A program made the translations under genes and the position numbers. A stretch of 6,235 nucleotides of DNA from Gemmatimonadaceae bacterium (GTDB taxonomy: Bacteria; Gemmatimonadota; Gemmatimonadetes; Gemmatimonadales; Gemmatimonadaceae): contig JANWKK010000017.1 of the NCBI GenBank assembly GCA_025451425.1, positions 1 through 6,235 of the forward strand. The letters run 5' to 3'. Below are positions 1 through 5,458 of this stretch, piece after piece. The notes below the pieces were generated by a model. That model was not told the DNA's origin. It searched no databases and saw only the letters and a list, made by a program, of their open reading frames with translations. The number at the start of each line of letters is the position of its first letter. Within the stretch, counting starts at the first letter, position 1.

Positions 1-285
1 AACAGCGGACTGAAGTGCGACGAGTATGTCGCCACGCTTTCATGCGCAGTCAGTTGGAGTGCTGGCTTCGTCCTGCGGCGGACTCCTATGTCGCCTGTCG
101 GGTGCCAAGCTTGGGTACTGTCTGTCTACCCCTGCGGACCCATTCGCTCTTGACACGAGGCTAACAGGTCCGTTGGTTAGGCGTTAGCACTCCAGCAGTA
201 GTGCCGCGCCCGTCGCGGTAAACTTCACCTCATCTTGCGACGCTCATGGTCTTCTCCCCGTGAGCAGAGTCAGGGATTAGGTTGG
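1..285. other. No recognisable gene; flank left of the IS3 remnant
   Basis: I see no convincing coding region here. Frame 1 is open from the window edge to a TGA at 151-153 (about 50 codons), but the translation has no recognisable family or motif. Minor structure: a 10-bp palindrome CCAAGCTTGG at 105-114, an 8-bp inverted repeat TGGAGTGC (55-62) / GCACTCCA (187-194), and GCTAAC (160-165) / GTTAGC (183-188). The true left terminus of the IS3 element probably lies in the last ~50 bases of this stretch. It cannot be fixed, because the partner inverted repeat at the right end is missing. Confidence 0.5.
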
Positions 286-318
286 GAGTCCTGATCCGCC
301 GCGAGGCGGGGAGGACTC
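286..318 (+). promoter_or_regulatory. Hairpin covering the orfA ribosome binding site
   Basis: Outer arms GAGTCCT (286-292) and AGGACTC (312-318) pair perfectly. Inside them CCGCC (296-300) pairs with GGCGG (305-309) around a GCGA (GNRA-type) tetraloop at 301-304. The two stems are separated by a small internal loop. The purine-rich Shine-Dalgarno candidate (GGGGAGG, 308-314) lies in the 3' arm, and the orfA ATG starts at 319, directly after the last paired base. In RNA this would hide the ribosome site. Insertion sequences such as IS10, IS50 and IS200 use comparable structures to prevent transposase translation from readthrough transcripts. That role here is inference. Confidence 0.55.
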
Positions 319-588
319 ATGAAGACGTCGCGATTTAGCGCCGAGCAGATCGTCGGCATTCTGAACGAGGCCACGAAGCGCGAGGTCACCGTGGCCGGGA
401 TCTGTCGGAAGCACGGCATCACGGAGCAGACGTACTACCGGTGGCGGCGAGCCTATGGCGGGCTCCAGGTCGATGAGGCGAAGCGATTGCGCGCGCTCGA
501 GGACGAGAATCGGCGCTTGAAGAAGCTGGTGGCCGAGCAAGCGTTAGACCTCGCGATGCCCAAAGACGTGGCGGGACGAAAGTGGTGA
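319..588 (+). CDS. IS3-family transposase OrfA (DNA-binding subunit)
   Basis: This 89-residue protein has the usual OrfA length for the IS407 group. Residues ~8-46 form the helix-turn-helix that recognises the element's ends (EQIVGILNEA, then GICRKHGITEQTYYRWRR). Residues ~54-80 form the leucine-zipper/coiled-coil segment with LRALEDENRRLKKL, which mediates OrfA and OrfAB multimerisation. The ATG at 319 sits 4-5 bases after GGGGAGG and directly behind a hairpin. It overlaps orfB by 7 bases. In this family a -1 frameshift near the orfA end yields the OrfAB transposase, and CGAAAG at 576-581 may be a weakened slip site. Alone it has no catalytic activity. In family members the final segment usually reads LKDVLGKKW; here it is MPKDVAGRKW. 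The reading frame is intact, although the downstream partner is destroyed. Confidence 0.88.
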   Translation: MKTSRFSAEQIVGILNEATKREVTVAGICRKHGITEQTYYRWRRAYGGLQVDEAKRLRALEDENRRLKKLVAEQALDLAMPKDVAGRKW

Positions 589-950
589 CGACAACACAGC
601 GGCGGCAGGTCGTCACCCATCTCCTCGCCGCCTTTCCGATCAGTGCCCGCCGGGCGATGCGGGTGATCGGCCTCTCGCGCTCGCGGTGGCACTATGCACC
701 GGTACGGCCGCTGCGCGATGCGCCGATCCGCGAGCGGTTGAAAGCACTGGCCCAGGCGCGCCCACGCTTTGGGTACAAGCGCCTGCACGTGCTACTCAAG
801 CGCGAAGGCCTGGTGGTCAATCATAAGCGTGTGTACCGGCTCTATCGCGAAGAGCGCCTCACCGTCCGCCGGCATCGGGGCCGGAAGCATGTGGCGGAGC
901 CGCGCGGCCCCGTGGTCCGCCCCACGCAGCCGAACGAACGCTGGGGCATG
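582..950 (+). pseudogene. IS3-family transposase OrfB, truncated before the DDE domain
   Basis: The remnant starts at GTG 582 in the -1 frame relative to orfA and keeps 123 codons of transposase sequence. Residues ~20-38 (ISARRAMRVIGLSRSRWHY) and ~60-98 (RPRFGYKRLHVLLKREG onward to LYREERLTVRRHR) match the N-terminal HTH and linker of IS3 integrases. The last family residues are NERWGM at 118-123. Functional relatives continue at this point with D-F, where the D is the first catalytic Asp. Here the frame instead runs into the end of an inserted IS21 element, and its meaningless continuation stays open to 1304. A full OrfB is about 270-300 residues, so the whole rve catalytic core (all of D, D and E) is missing and the product cannot cut DNA. 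Confidence 0.85.
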
Positions 951-965
951 GTGTGCAAGTACACC

Positions 966-1003
966 CAAATTCCCGCACTTTCTGAACAGGCAAATTCCCG
1001 CAC
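966..1003. repeat. IS21 terminal direct repeats (transposase-binding type)
   Basis: CAAATTCCCGCAC occurs exactly at 966-978 and again at 991-1003, in the same orientation and 25 bp apart. IS21-family ends typically carry several copies of such subterminal repeats next to a TG...CA tip, and these are thought to be IstA binding sites. The TGTGCA tip lies at 952-957, 9 bp outside the first repeat. I found no matching inverted copies near 1640-1700, consistent with loss of the left end. Confidence 0.75.
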
Positions 1004-1019
1004 GCGGGTGGTGCAGTTC

Positions 1020-1619
1020 TTAAGCTGGTCGTGCGCCTCCGATAGTTGGGTGGGAGTGAGTCGGCGCGTCGGGCCGCGGCCCGAGGAGGGCGCCGAGTTC
1101 GCGGAGTCGGTAGCTCCGGCCGTCGATGTGCAGGACCTGGACATGGTGGAGCAAGCGGTCCAGGATCGCGGTCGTGAGGATCTCGTCGTCGGCGAAGACG
1201 GCCGGCCAGTCGCGCACGTGCTTGTTCGAGGTGAGGACGATGCTCCCGCGTTCGTAGCGCGCGGAGACGAGCCGGAAGAAGAGATTGGCTTCGCTCCGGT
1301 CTAACGGCCGGAAGCCGACCTCGTCGATGATGAGGAGCGCGGAGTTGAAGTAGCGCTTGGCCCGAAGGCGCGCCGGGGGGACGGCCGCATCGGCGCGCAG
1401 GACGTGCATGAGATCGTCGAGCACGAAGTGGCTCACCGAAAAGCCGTTCTTGATCGCTTTGACGCCTAACGCGGTGGCGAGATGGCTTTTCCCCACACCG
1501 GGCGGGCCTAAGAAGAGCACGTTCGTTTTCTCGCGGATGTAGCCGCAGGTCGCCAGGGTTTCGATCTGGCGCCGATCGACGCGCGGCTGAAAGCTCCAGT
1601 CGAAGTCCTCGAGCGCCAA
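1020..1619 (-). pseudogene. istB: IstB-like ATPase of IS21, N-terminally truncated
   Basis: The open frame gives 199 residues from a TTG at 1619, against about 250 for complete IstB, the DnaA/DnaC-like AAA+ helper that loads target DNA for the IstA transposase. Core motifs are intact: Walker A GPPGVGKS at 38-45, Walker B LLIIDEVG at 95-102, sensor-I TSN at 130-132, and the family block AILDRLLHHVQVLHIDGRSYRL at ~151-172. What is gone is the N-terminal helical domain that precedes LEDFDW. Upstream the frame stays open to a stop near 1690, but the extra codons (FAHKRREPRNSPALGRR) do not look like IstB. TTG 1619 has no clear Shine-Dalgarno. No istA is present, so even if translated the protein has no partner here. 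Confidence 0.85.
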
Positions 1620-1640
1620 ACCAAATCGAGAAGTTCGCCG

Positions 1641-1905
1641 TCCTAACGCGGGAGTACTATTTCTCGGCTCTCGTCGCTTATGCGCGAATCACTTAGGGAG
1701 TGTCAGGAGGCATTTCCGCACTGGCTCGATACGATCCTAGCTCATCTTGGAAGAGACGCAGGCGCGAAGGCGACTGTAGTCTAAGTGCCGATTATCGTCG
1801 GGAGAATAATCGACGTAGCATAATTTCGCGCGCGCGTGGCTTGGCTGAATCCCGGTCGCACATCGTCCAAGACGGCAAGCGCATCGCCGCCGGCGATAAT
1901 CGTCG
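1641..1905. other. Noncoding stretch between IS scar and regulator gene
   Basis: I find no supportable gene in these 265 bases. Short open frames on both strands give no recognisable protein and look like shadows. The stretch begins at the presumed deletion junction next to the IS21 remnant and ends at the stop codon of the minus-strand regulator, so it is that gene's 3' flank. It contains the CGATTATCG-like repeats described separately. No hairpin followed by a T-run is visible on the minus strand, so a factor-independent terminator for the regulator is not evident. Confidence 0.5.
1789..1812. repeat. Inverted repeat CGATTAT / ATAATCG
   Basis: CGATTAT at 1789-1795 and ATAATCG at 1806-1812 are perfect inverted copies around a 10-base loop. 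A related CGATAATCG follows at 1894-1902, in the last bases before the regulator's stop codon. The hairpin lies ~95 bases beyond the stop on the minus strand. It has no T-tract, so a terminator role is uncertain; it may be a protein-binding site or chance. Confidence 0.4.
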
Positions 1906-4239
1906 TCAGGAATGCCGCTCAAGGTTTGGGCAGCTGGACGTGCGCTGTCCCGCGCCACGAACGTCGACATGAATTGTCGTTGCCGCCACGCCGTGATCAG
2001 CGCGCTCGACGCGCCCGTTCTTCCGCCGTACGTATCCGCTCAGGACCAGTCCGGCGGTGTCTGCCGTCGCGAGCTGCGCATCGTTCCACGACGCGACGTC
2101 GTTGCCGCGGTACCACATCGCTCTCCCGACAGTCCAGTTAGTCCCAGACGCAATCTCGGCGACATCTCCTTCGGCCTGGAAGGCGAAGATGAGGTAGTAA
2201 CAACCGGGCGACGGTGGAGCTGCCACACGAACATCGACTCGCTGGAGTTGGGCCAGAGCTGGTGTCACCAGCGGGCTGAGCGTTCTGAAATTCGTTCGAT
2301 GGTCCCCCCACGTCGGAATCACTCCAAGAATTACAGATGCAGCTGGCCAGTCGCTGTTGTAGCGCAACGTCGCAGTGCCTGTGATCGAATCGCCGCCGCT
2401 CACTCGTACCGTCCGTGACGAAGGCCCTAGCGGTTGGCCATTGACGTCGGCGTGCACGAGAAAGAGTCCGATACCTTCTCGTGCACCGGGCAACGCGACC
2501 CGTGCGGGCGTGAGTCCTTTTGCGGAAAACTGGAGTACTGTCCTACTCGCGCTGCCAGACATCATTACATCGCCGAACACTGCCTGCCCGGCACGAGTCA
2601 CCGCCGTCGTCTCGCCGCCCAGTGTTGCTCGTCCCGATACAACCTTGACGGAAATGGTCTCACTCGGCGACGCCATGACGTGACCGTATTGGTCTTGCAC
2701 GTTCACAACAGGGGCGGGCACGAGCCCGACTCCCGGGTCGCCAACTATAGGCGAAATCGCAAGGACCAGGCGCGTAGGCCGAGGGCGAAGCACAACGCCG
2801 CACGCGCACACGGCAATCGTTCCAGCCATCAATGTCCAGAACGCCGCGCGACGGCGGCCGACGCTGCGCGTCTCGATATCCTCTCGCCGGTTAGGCAGCG
2901 ACCGAAGCTCGAGCAGCAGTGTGCGGGGGCTGTCGAGCGGTATTCTGCCGCACGGCCGCGAAGCAACGACCAGCAGCGCACGGTCGCGATCAAGCCGGTC
3001 GGCAATCGAGTTCAAGATGTCCCGCGACCAGGCATCGGCGTCATGCAGATCGTCTATCAAGAAAGCGAGCGCTTGTTCGTCGGCTACGGCGCGTATCAAC
3101 TCCAAGAGTGCGTCAACCACGCGGTCCATCTCATCTGGACTACGCGAGTGTGCATCCTGTGCCACGCTATACGTCGCTGACAATCGTGGCACGAGCGCAA
3201 CCAAGCGCCGAGCTGATTCTTGCGACACTCCCATCGCTCCAGGGGAGCTAGCCAGCCGCTCTGCAATCGTTGCGGCCAGCGCACCAGGAATTCTGCGCTT
3301 CTTATCTAGACGGCGAGCCGTCAGCACCAGCACACCTTTGGCTCGCAAGCGCCGCTCGACAGCCGCGAGCAGACGCGTCTTGCCTGCGCGAGCTGGCCCA
3401 ACGAGCGCAGCTACGCGCGCCGTCCCGCTCTCGGCGATAGCCCACAACGCCATCAGCCTCGAGAATTCCCGCTCGCGGTCGATCGTGTCATCGTTAGGCG
3501 CGGTGTCGGACGCTGGTTCAAGTGTCGACAAACGACGCGCTCGGCCGATCATTGCGTGGGTAGCCGCGTCCTGCACGCAACCTTCGTCCTGGAGAAATCG
3601 TTCGAACGCATCGGTTTCGAGCCGCACATCCACAGCCTTGCCGGTCGACAGCAGCACCTCGACTAGCAGGCGCCACGATTCCTGTCGGAATCGATCGGCG
3701 TCGCGGAGCTGCCGAGCGAGCGCCAGAGCATCGTGCAGTCGCCCGGTGTCCAGTCGAGTCTGTACCAGCGACTCGACAGCGATGAGATACGTGTCGTTGA
3801 GTCGGCGCCGCTCGAGGCTCGCCCATTCTTCGAACCCGTCACCTCCCGCGACCGCGAAGCCTTCGAGGAAGGGGCGTGCATACCTCGCCACTGCATCCTC
3901 GAAGCGACGCTCGCGCACGGCGAGCAGGAATGCCTTCGCATCGAGATCGATTTCGCGTACTAGCACCAGGTCGTCGCTACGGCTTTCGATGGCGTCATCG
4001 CCCAACGCGTCTCGAAGCGTCGAAAGCGCTTGACGCAGTGTTGCGCGCGCACGGTACGGCTCAGCGTTCGACCAAAGAAGGTCCAACAGTTCAGCACGAC
4101 TCGCGCTCTTGTTGGGCGCAAGGGCGAGATAGAGGAGGAGCGCTAACGGCTTTCCGCGCTCCAGTAATGTCGTAAGGGTGCCGTCAGCCGACCGAGACTC
4201 GAGTCGAGCATCGCCCATGCTGCGCAGAAAGAACTGCAT
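1906..4239 (-). CDS. Membrane-tethered SARP/BTAD-type regulator with AAA ATPase and Ig-like ectodomain
   Basis: From ATG 4239 the protein has 777 residues. Domains seen: SARP/OmpR-like winged helix at ~4-95 (GKPLALLLYLALAP, SRAELLDLLW, ATLRQALSTLRDALG); BTAD helical region at ~97-245; AAA_16/STAND-type ATPase core at ~255-450 with Walker A GPARAGKT (281-288), Walker B LAFLIDDLHDAD (391-402) and LLVVASRP (422-429). Then RRR and one hydrophobic helix at ~465-484, which predicts the N-terminus inside and the rest outside. An Ig-like (Big/invasin-type) domain at ~489-584 has VNVQDQYGHV and FSAKGL, followed by a C-terminal beta-rich module at ~585-764 with TNW and RGNDVASW. Known for the families: SARP/BTAD regions bind promoter DNA and activate transcription. 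Inferred: a one-component transmembrane sensor-regulator, ToxR/CadC-like in logic. No TPR or LuxR C-terminus is present. Start choice: in-frame TTG 4287 and ATG 4269 add 16 and 10 residues, but BTAD proteins begin like MQFFLRSMGDARL. No start has a clear Shine-Dalgarno. Confidence 0.85.
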   Translation of the reverse strand: MQFFLRSMGDARLESRSADGTLTTLLERGKPLALLLYLALAPNKSASRAELLDLLWSNAEPYRARATLRQALSTLRDALGDDAIESRSDDLVLVREIDLDAKAFLLAVRERRFEDAVARYARPFLEGFAVAGGDGFEEWASLERRRLNDTYLIAVESLVQTRLDTGRLHDALALARQLRDADRFRQESWRLLVEVLLSTGKAVDVRLETDAFERFLQDEGCVQDAATHAMIGRARRLSTLEPASDTAPNDDTIDREREFSRLMALWAIAESGTARVAALVGPARAGKTRLLAAVERRLRAKGVLVLTARRLDKKRRIPGALAATIAERLASSPGAMGVSQESARRLVALVPRLSATYSVAQDAHSRSPDEMDRVVDALLELIRAVADEQALAFLIDDLHDADAWSRDILNSIADRLDRDRALLVVASRPCGRIPLDSPRTLLLELRSLPNRREDIETRSVGRRRAAFWTLMAGTIAVCACGVVLRPRPTRLVLAISPIVGDPGVGLVPAPVVNVQDQYGHVMASPSETISVKVVSGRATLGGETTAVTRAGQAVFGDVMMSGSASRTVLQFSAKGLTPARVALPGAREGIGLFLVHADVNGQPLGPSSRTVRVSGGDSITGTATLRYNSDWPAASVILGVIPTWGDHRTNFRTLSPLVTPALAQLQRVDVRVAAPPSPGCYYLIFAFQAEGDVAEIASGTNWTVGRAMWYRGNDVASWNDAQLATADTAGLVLSGYVRRKNGRVERADHGVAATTIHVDVRGAGQRTSSCPNLERHS

Positions 4240-4355
4240 GCGACAAGGTTCGGTTGCCGTACGGAGCATGGTTCGCTTGATGAACAACCGCCGCTAGCAG
4301 TGCGCGAATGCGCCCAACGGACTCCGCGCATCAAATAGCGCTACGCGAACGCCCG

Positions 4356-4369
4356 CGCACTAGAGTGCG
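4356..4369. promoter_or_regulatory. 14-bp palindrome, operator candidate
   Basis: CGCACT (4356-4361) and AGTGCG (4364-4369) are perfect inverted repeats with a 2-base spacer AG. It lies 117 bases upstream of the regulator's ATG on the minus strand, about one helical promoter length upstream of the weak -10-like CTATTT. A protein-binding site for the regulator promoter is possible. The evidence is symmetry and position only. Confidence 0.35.
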
Positions 4370-4402
4370 AATTGCAGCCAGTACGGCGCGACATGCCGGG
4401 CC

Positions 4403-4429
4403 GTTTGGCATCGCGACGCGATCCCAAAC
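4403..4429. promoter_or_regulatory. 27-bp near-perfect dyad, strong operator candidate
   Basis: The left arm GTTTGGCATCGCG (4403-4415) and right arm CGCGATCCCAAAC (4417-4429) are inverted repeats around a single central A (4416). Twelve of 13 positions pair, the exception being C4409/C4423. The centre is almost midway between TTG 4287 and ATG 4559. No T-run follows on either strand, which argues against a terminator. Length, symmetry and placement fit a dimeric repressor or activator site shared by the two divergent promoters. Which protein binds is unknown: SARP-type proteins normally use direct repeats, so another factor may be involved. Confidence 0.55.
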
Positions 4430-4462
4430 AAAGACATCACTAACTCTTTGCGCGGCAGAAGC

Positions 4463-4491
4463 TTGACGCGGATTTCACGGGTGCGATGCAC
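4463..4491 (+). promoter_or_regulatory. Weak sigma70-like promoter candidate for the lipoprotein
   Basis: TTGACG at 4463-4468 matches five of six bases of the -35 consensus. At a 17-base spacing the -10 position reads ATGCAC (4486-4491), a poor match, so this would need an activator or an alternative sigma factor. It would start transcription about 60 bases before the ATG at 4559. It sits ~35 bp downstream of the 27-bp dyad. Confidence 0.3.
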
Positions 4492-4503
4492 ACTGAGATG
4501 CAC
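4485..4503 (+). repeat. Heptamer direct repeat GATGCAC x2
   Basis: GATGCAC occurs at 4485-4491 and 4497-4503, a 12-base period. SARP regulators usually recognise heptamer direct repeats of about 11-bp period placed roughly 8 bp upstream of the -10 element; CGGAAT at 4512-4517 falls at that distance. The resemblance is suggestive only, since the period is off by one and the sequence may be chance. Confidence 0.3.
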
Positions 4504-4558
4504 GGCACAGTCGGAATCACTCGCCGATCCCTTCAATCGATTCAAATAACGAGGCACC

Positions 4559-5386
4559 ATGCGCAAGACTTTTCCACTCGGCCTATTCGGTATTGGGCTG
4601 ATCTCAGCACTACTTGGTGGTTGCGGAGCGGGAAACAGCATAGCTTCGCCGACACCAGGCGCGCAGAGTACAGTCAGTCTCACGTTGGTCCGAAACTCCA
4701 GTCTGATTCCAGCGAACGCCGACAGTGCATTCGTGAAGGTCTGGGGAGGGAGCACCGATGTTGTCGTTCCGACCGCCATACCTGCACCCGGCGCCAGCAA
4801 CGTCGTCAGCATCGAGGTGCCGGCGGGAAGCAACTACTCCATTGAGATCGTCGCCTTCCACGACATACACGATGGCATTCGTGTCGCCTTGGCTGGTGGA
4901 GAGGTTCATAACCTCACGCTCATTCCAGGCAATAACACCGAAACGGTGGCCGTCGCGCCCTGGGCCTTCACGGTGAGCGGACCCGACACGATTCAGTCGG
5001 GCACTCCGGCGACGTACATATGGACCGTGACCGGAGGGCCAACCGATTTGTTCACCACGCTTGTAGAAGTGCACTCCTCACTCGGGCTGGACATGCCGGA
5101 CGACCACTTCAACGTCACTGGCAATGGCACGACGGCAGCGGCGACGTTCGATTTGCCGGCTCTGGCTACCGACAGTACACTCTACTTGAGCTTCAGCTAT
5201 TTCGTGGACGACACTCGCTTTCACACCGTTAGTACGTCGTTCGCAGCGAACTTGCCGCCCGCTCCGCTCCCGCCGATCGCGCGCCCGGTGAAAGCCGCGC
5301 CGGCGCAATTGACGATCAACTTCGACGAAAGTGGTAAGGCCATCGCCCCGTCCGGAAGAGTGCGGCCGGATCAAAAAGAGCGGTGA
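4559..5386 (+). CDS. Ig-like domain lipoprotein, function unknown
   Basis: This 275-residue protein starts at ATG 4559 behind GAGG (4551-4554, 4-base spacing). Residues 1-21 are a signal peptide (MRK, then a hydrophobic stretch) ending in a lipobox LGGC, with Cys22 as the lipidated residue. Gly and Ala follow rather than Asp, so outer-membrane sorting is plausible. Residues ~38-135 form a beta-rich domain (VSLTLVRNSSL, VVSIEVPAGSNYSIEIVAF, VHNLTLIPGNNTETVAV). Residues ~136-230 form a second Ig-like region (FTVSGPDTIQSGTPATYIWTVTGG). The tail ~232-275 is proline- and charge-rich (NLPPAPLPPIARPVKAAP). No catalytic motif is visible. It is transcribed divergently from the membrane-tethered regulator and shares its control region, so it is a natural candidate target or signalling partner; that is inference. 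Only the fold type is recognised, not an exact family. Confidence 0.8.
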   Translation: MRKTFPLGLFGIGLISALLGGCGAGNSIASPTPGAQSTVSLTLVRNSSLIPANADSAFVKVWGGSTDVVVPTAIPAPGASNVVSIEVPAGSNYSIEIVAFHDIHDGIRVALAGGEVHNLTLIPGNNTETVAVAPWAFTVSGPDTIQSGTPATYIWTVTGGPTDLFTTLVEVHSSLGLDMPDDHFNVTGNGTTAAATFDLPALATDSTLYLSFSYFVDDTRFHTVSTSFAANLPPAPLPPIARPVKAAPAQLTINFDESGKAIAPSGRVRPDQKER

Positions 5387-5458
5387 ACTCAGCCGCACGC
5401 ATAGATTGTGGCGCAGAGATGCTTCCCGATCACCGCCGGTCGAGAGCGCAATTTGCGT

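Larger units (their letters stand above)
286..951 (+). mobile_element. IS3-family (IS407-like) element, left-half remnant
   Basis: The element carries an intact orfA followed by a -1-frame overlapping orfB, the classic two-ORF arrangement of IS3 transposases. Sequence similarity to IS407-group proteins is recognisable in orfA (the MKTSRFSxEQI start, CRKHGI, and the LEDENRRLKKL zipper). Homology stops at 950/951, where IS21-type terminal sequence begins. The DDE catalytic domain, the right end and any target duplication are absent, so it cannot transpose on its own. The left boundary is approximate: 286 is the start of the orfA leader hairpin, and the real inverted repeat may lie up to ~40 bases further left. 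Confidence 0.8.
952..1640 (-). mobile_element. IS21-family element, right-end remnant
   Basis: Reading on the minus strand, this is the 3' part of an IS21-type element: most of istB, then the terminal region with two 13-bp repeats and a TGTGCA tip at 952-957. It interrupts orfB of the IS3 element at 950/952. Complete IS21 elements are about 2-2.5 kb and carry istA upstream of istB. Here istA, the first ~50 codons of istB and the left end are missing, leaving ~690 bp. The inner boundary near 1640 is estimated from where IstB similarity fades (around SRFGLALEDFDW on the minus strand). With one end and no IstA transposase the remnant is immobile. Confidence 0.8.
4240..4558. promoter_or_regulatory. 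Divergent intergenic control region
   Basis: This gap between the start of the minus-strand regulator and that of the plus-strand lipoprotein must hold both promoters. It is unusually rich in symmetric elements: a 27-bp dyad (4403-4429), a 14-bp palindrome (4356-4369) and a heptamer direct repeat (4485-4503), listed separately. For the regulator, a CTATTT/TATTTG stretch on the minus strand (4332-4338) is the only A/T-rich -10-like candidate, without a good -35. AGTGCGCGAATGC (4299-4311) and AGTGCGAATTGC (4364-4375) are imperfect direct repeats. The first 16 codons from TTG 4287 may instead be coding. Confidence 0.5.

Noticed and set aside
158..190. Integron attC-like site (GTTAGGC with nearby GCTAAC)
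   Set aside because: GTTAGGC fits the GTTRRRY core, but no matching RYYYAAC partner at attC spacing, no L boxes and no cassette or integrase is visible.
951..1304. Continuation of the orfB reading frame as a 240-residue transposase
   Set aside because: After residue 123 the frame runs antisense through istB and the IS21 end; its translation has no transposase motifs.
1701..1723. Second IS21 end (TGT tip followed by CATTTCCGCAC)
   Set aside because: It only loosely resembles the CAAATTCCCGCAC repeats, is in the wrong orientation for the missing left end and is not repeated.
2921..4033. Long plus-strand open frame of 370 codons
   Set aside because: It is antisense to the regulator gene, with Ser/Arg-rich low-information translation and no motifs, whereas the minus strand shows clear domains.
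4403..4429. Rho-independent terminator
   Set aside because: The dyad has no T-run on either strand and lies upstream of both divergent starts, so there is no transcript to end.
4360..4833. Minus-strand open frame overlapping the lipoprotein start
   Set aside because: Its translation has no recognisable motif and it opposes a well supported signal peptide and ribosome site on the plus strand.
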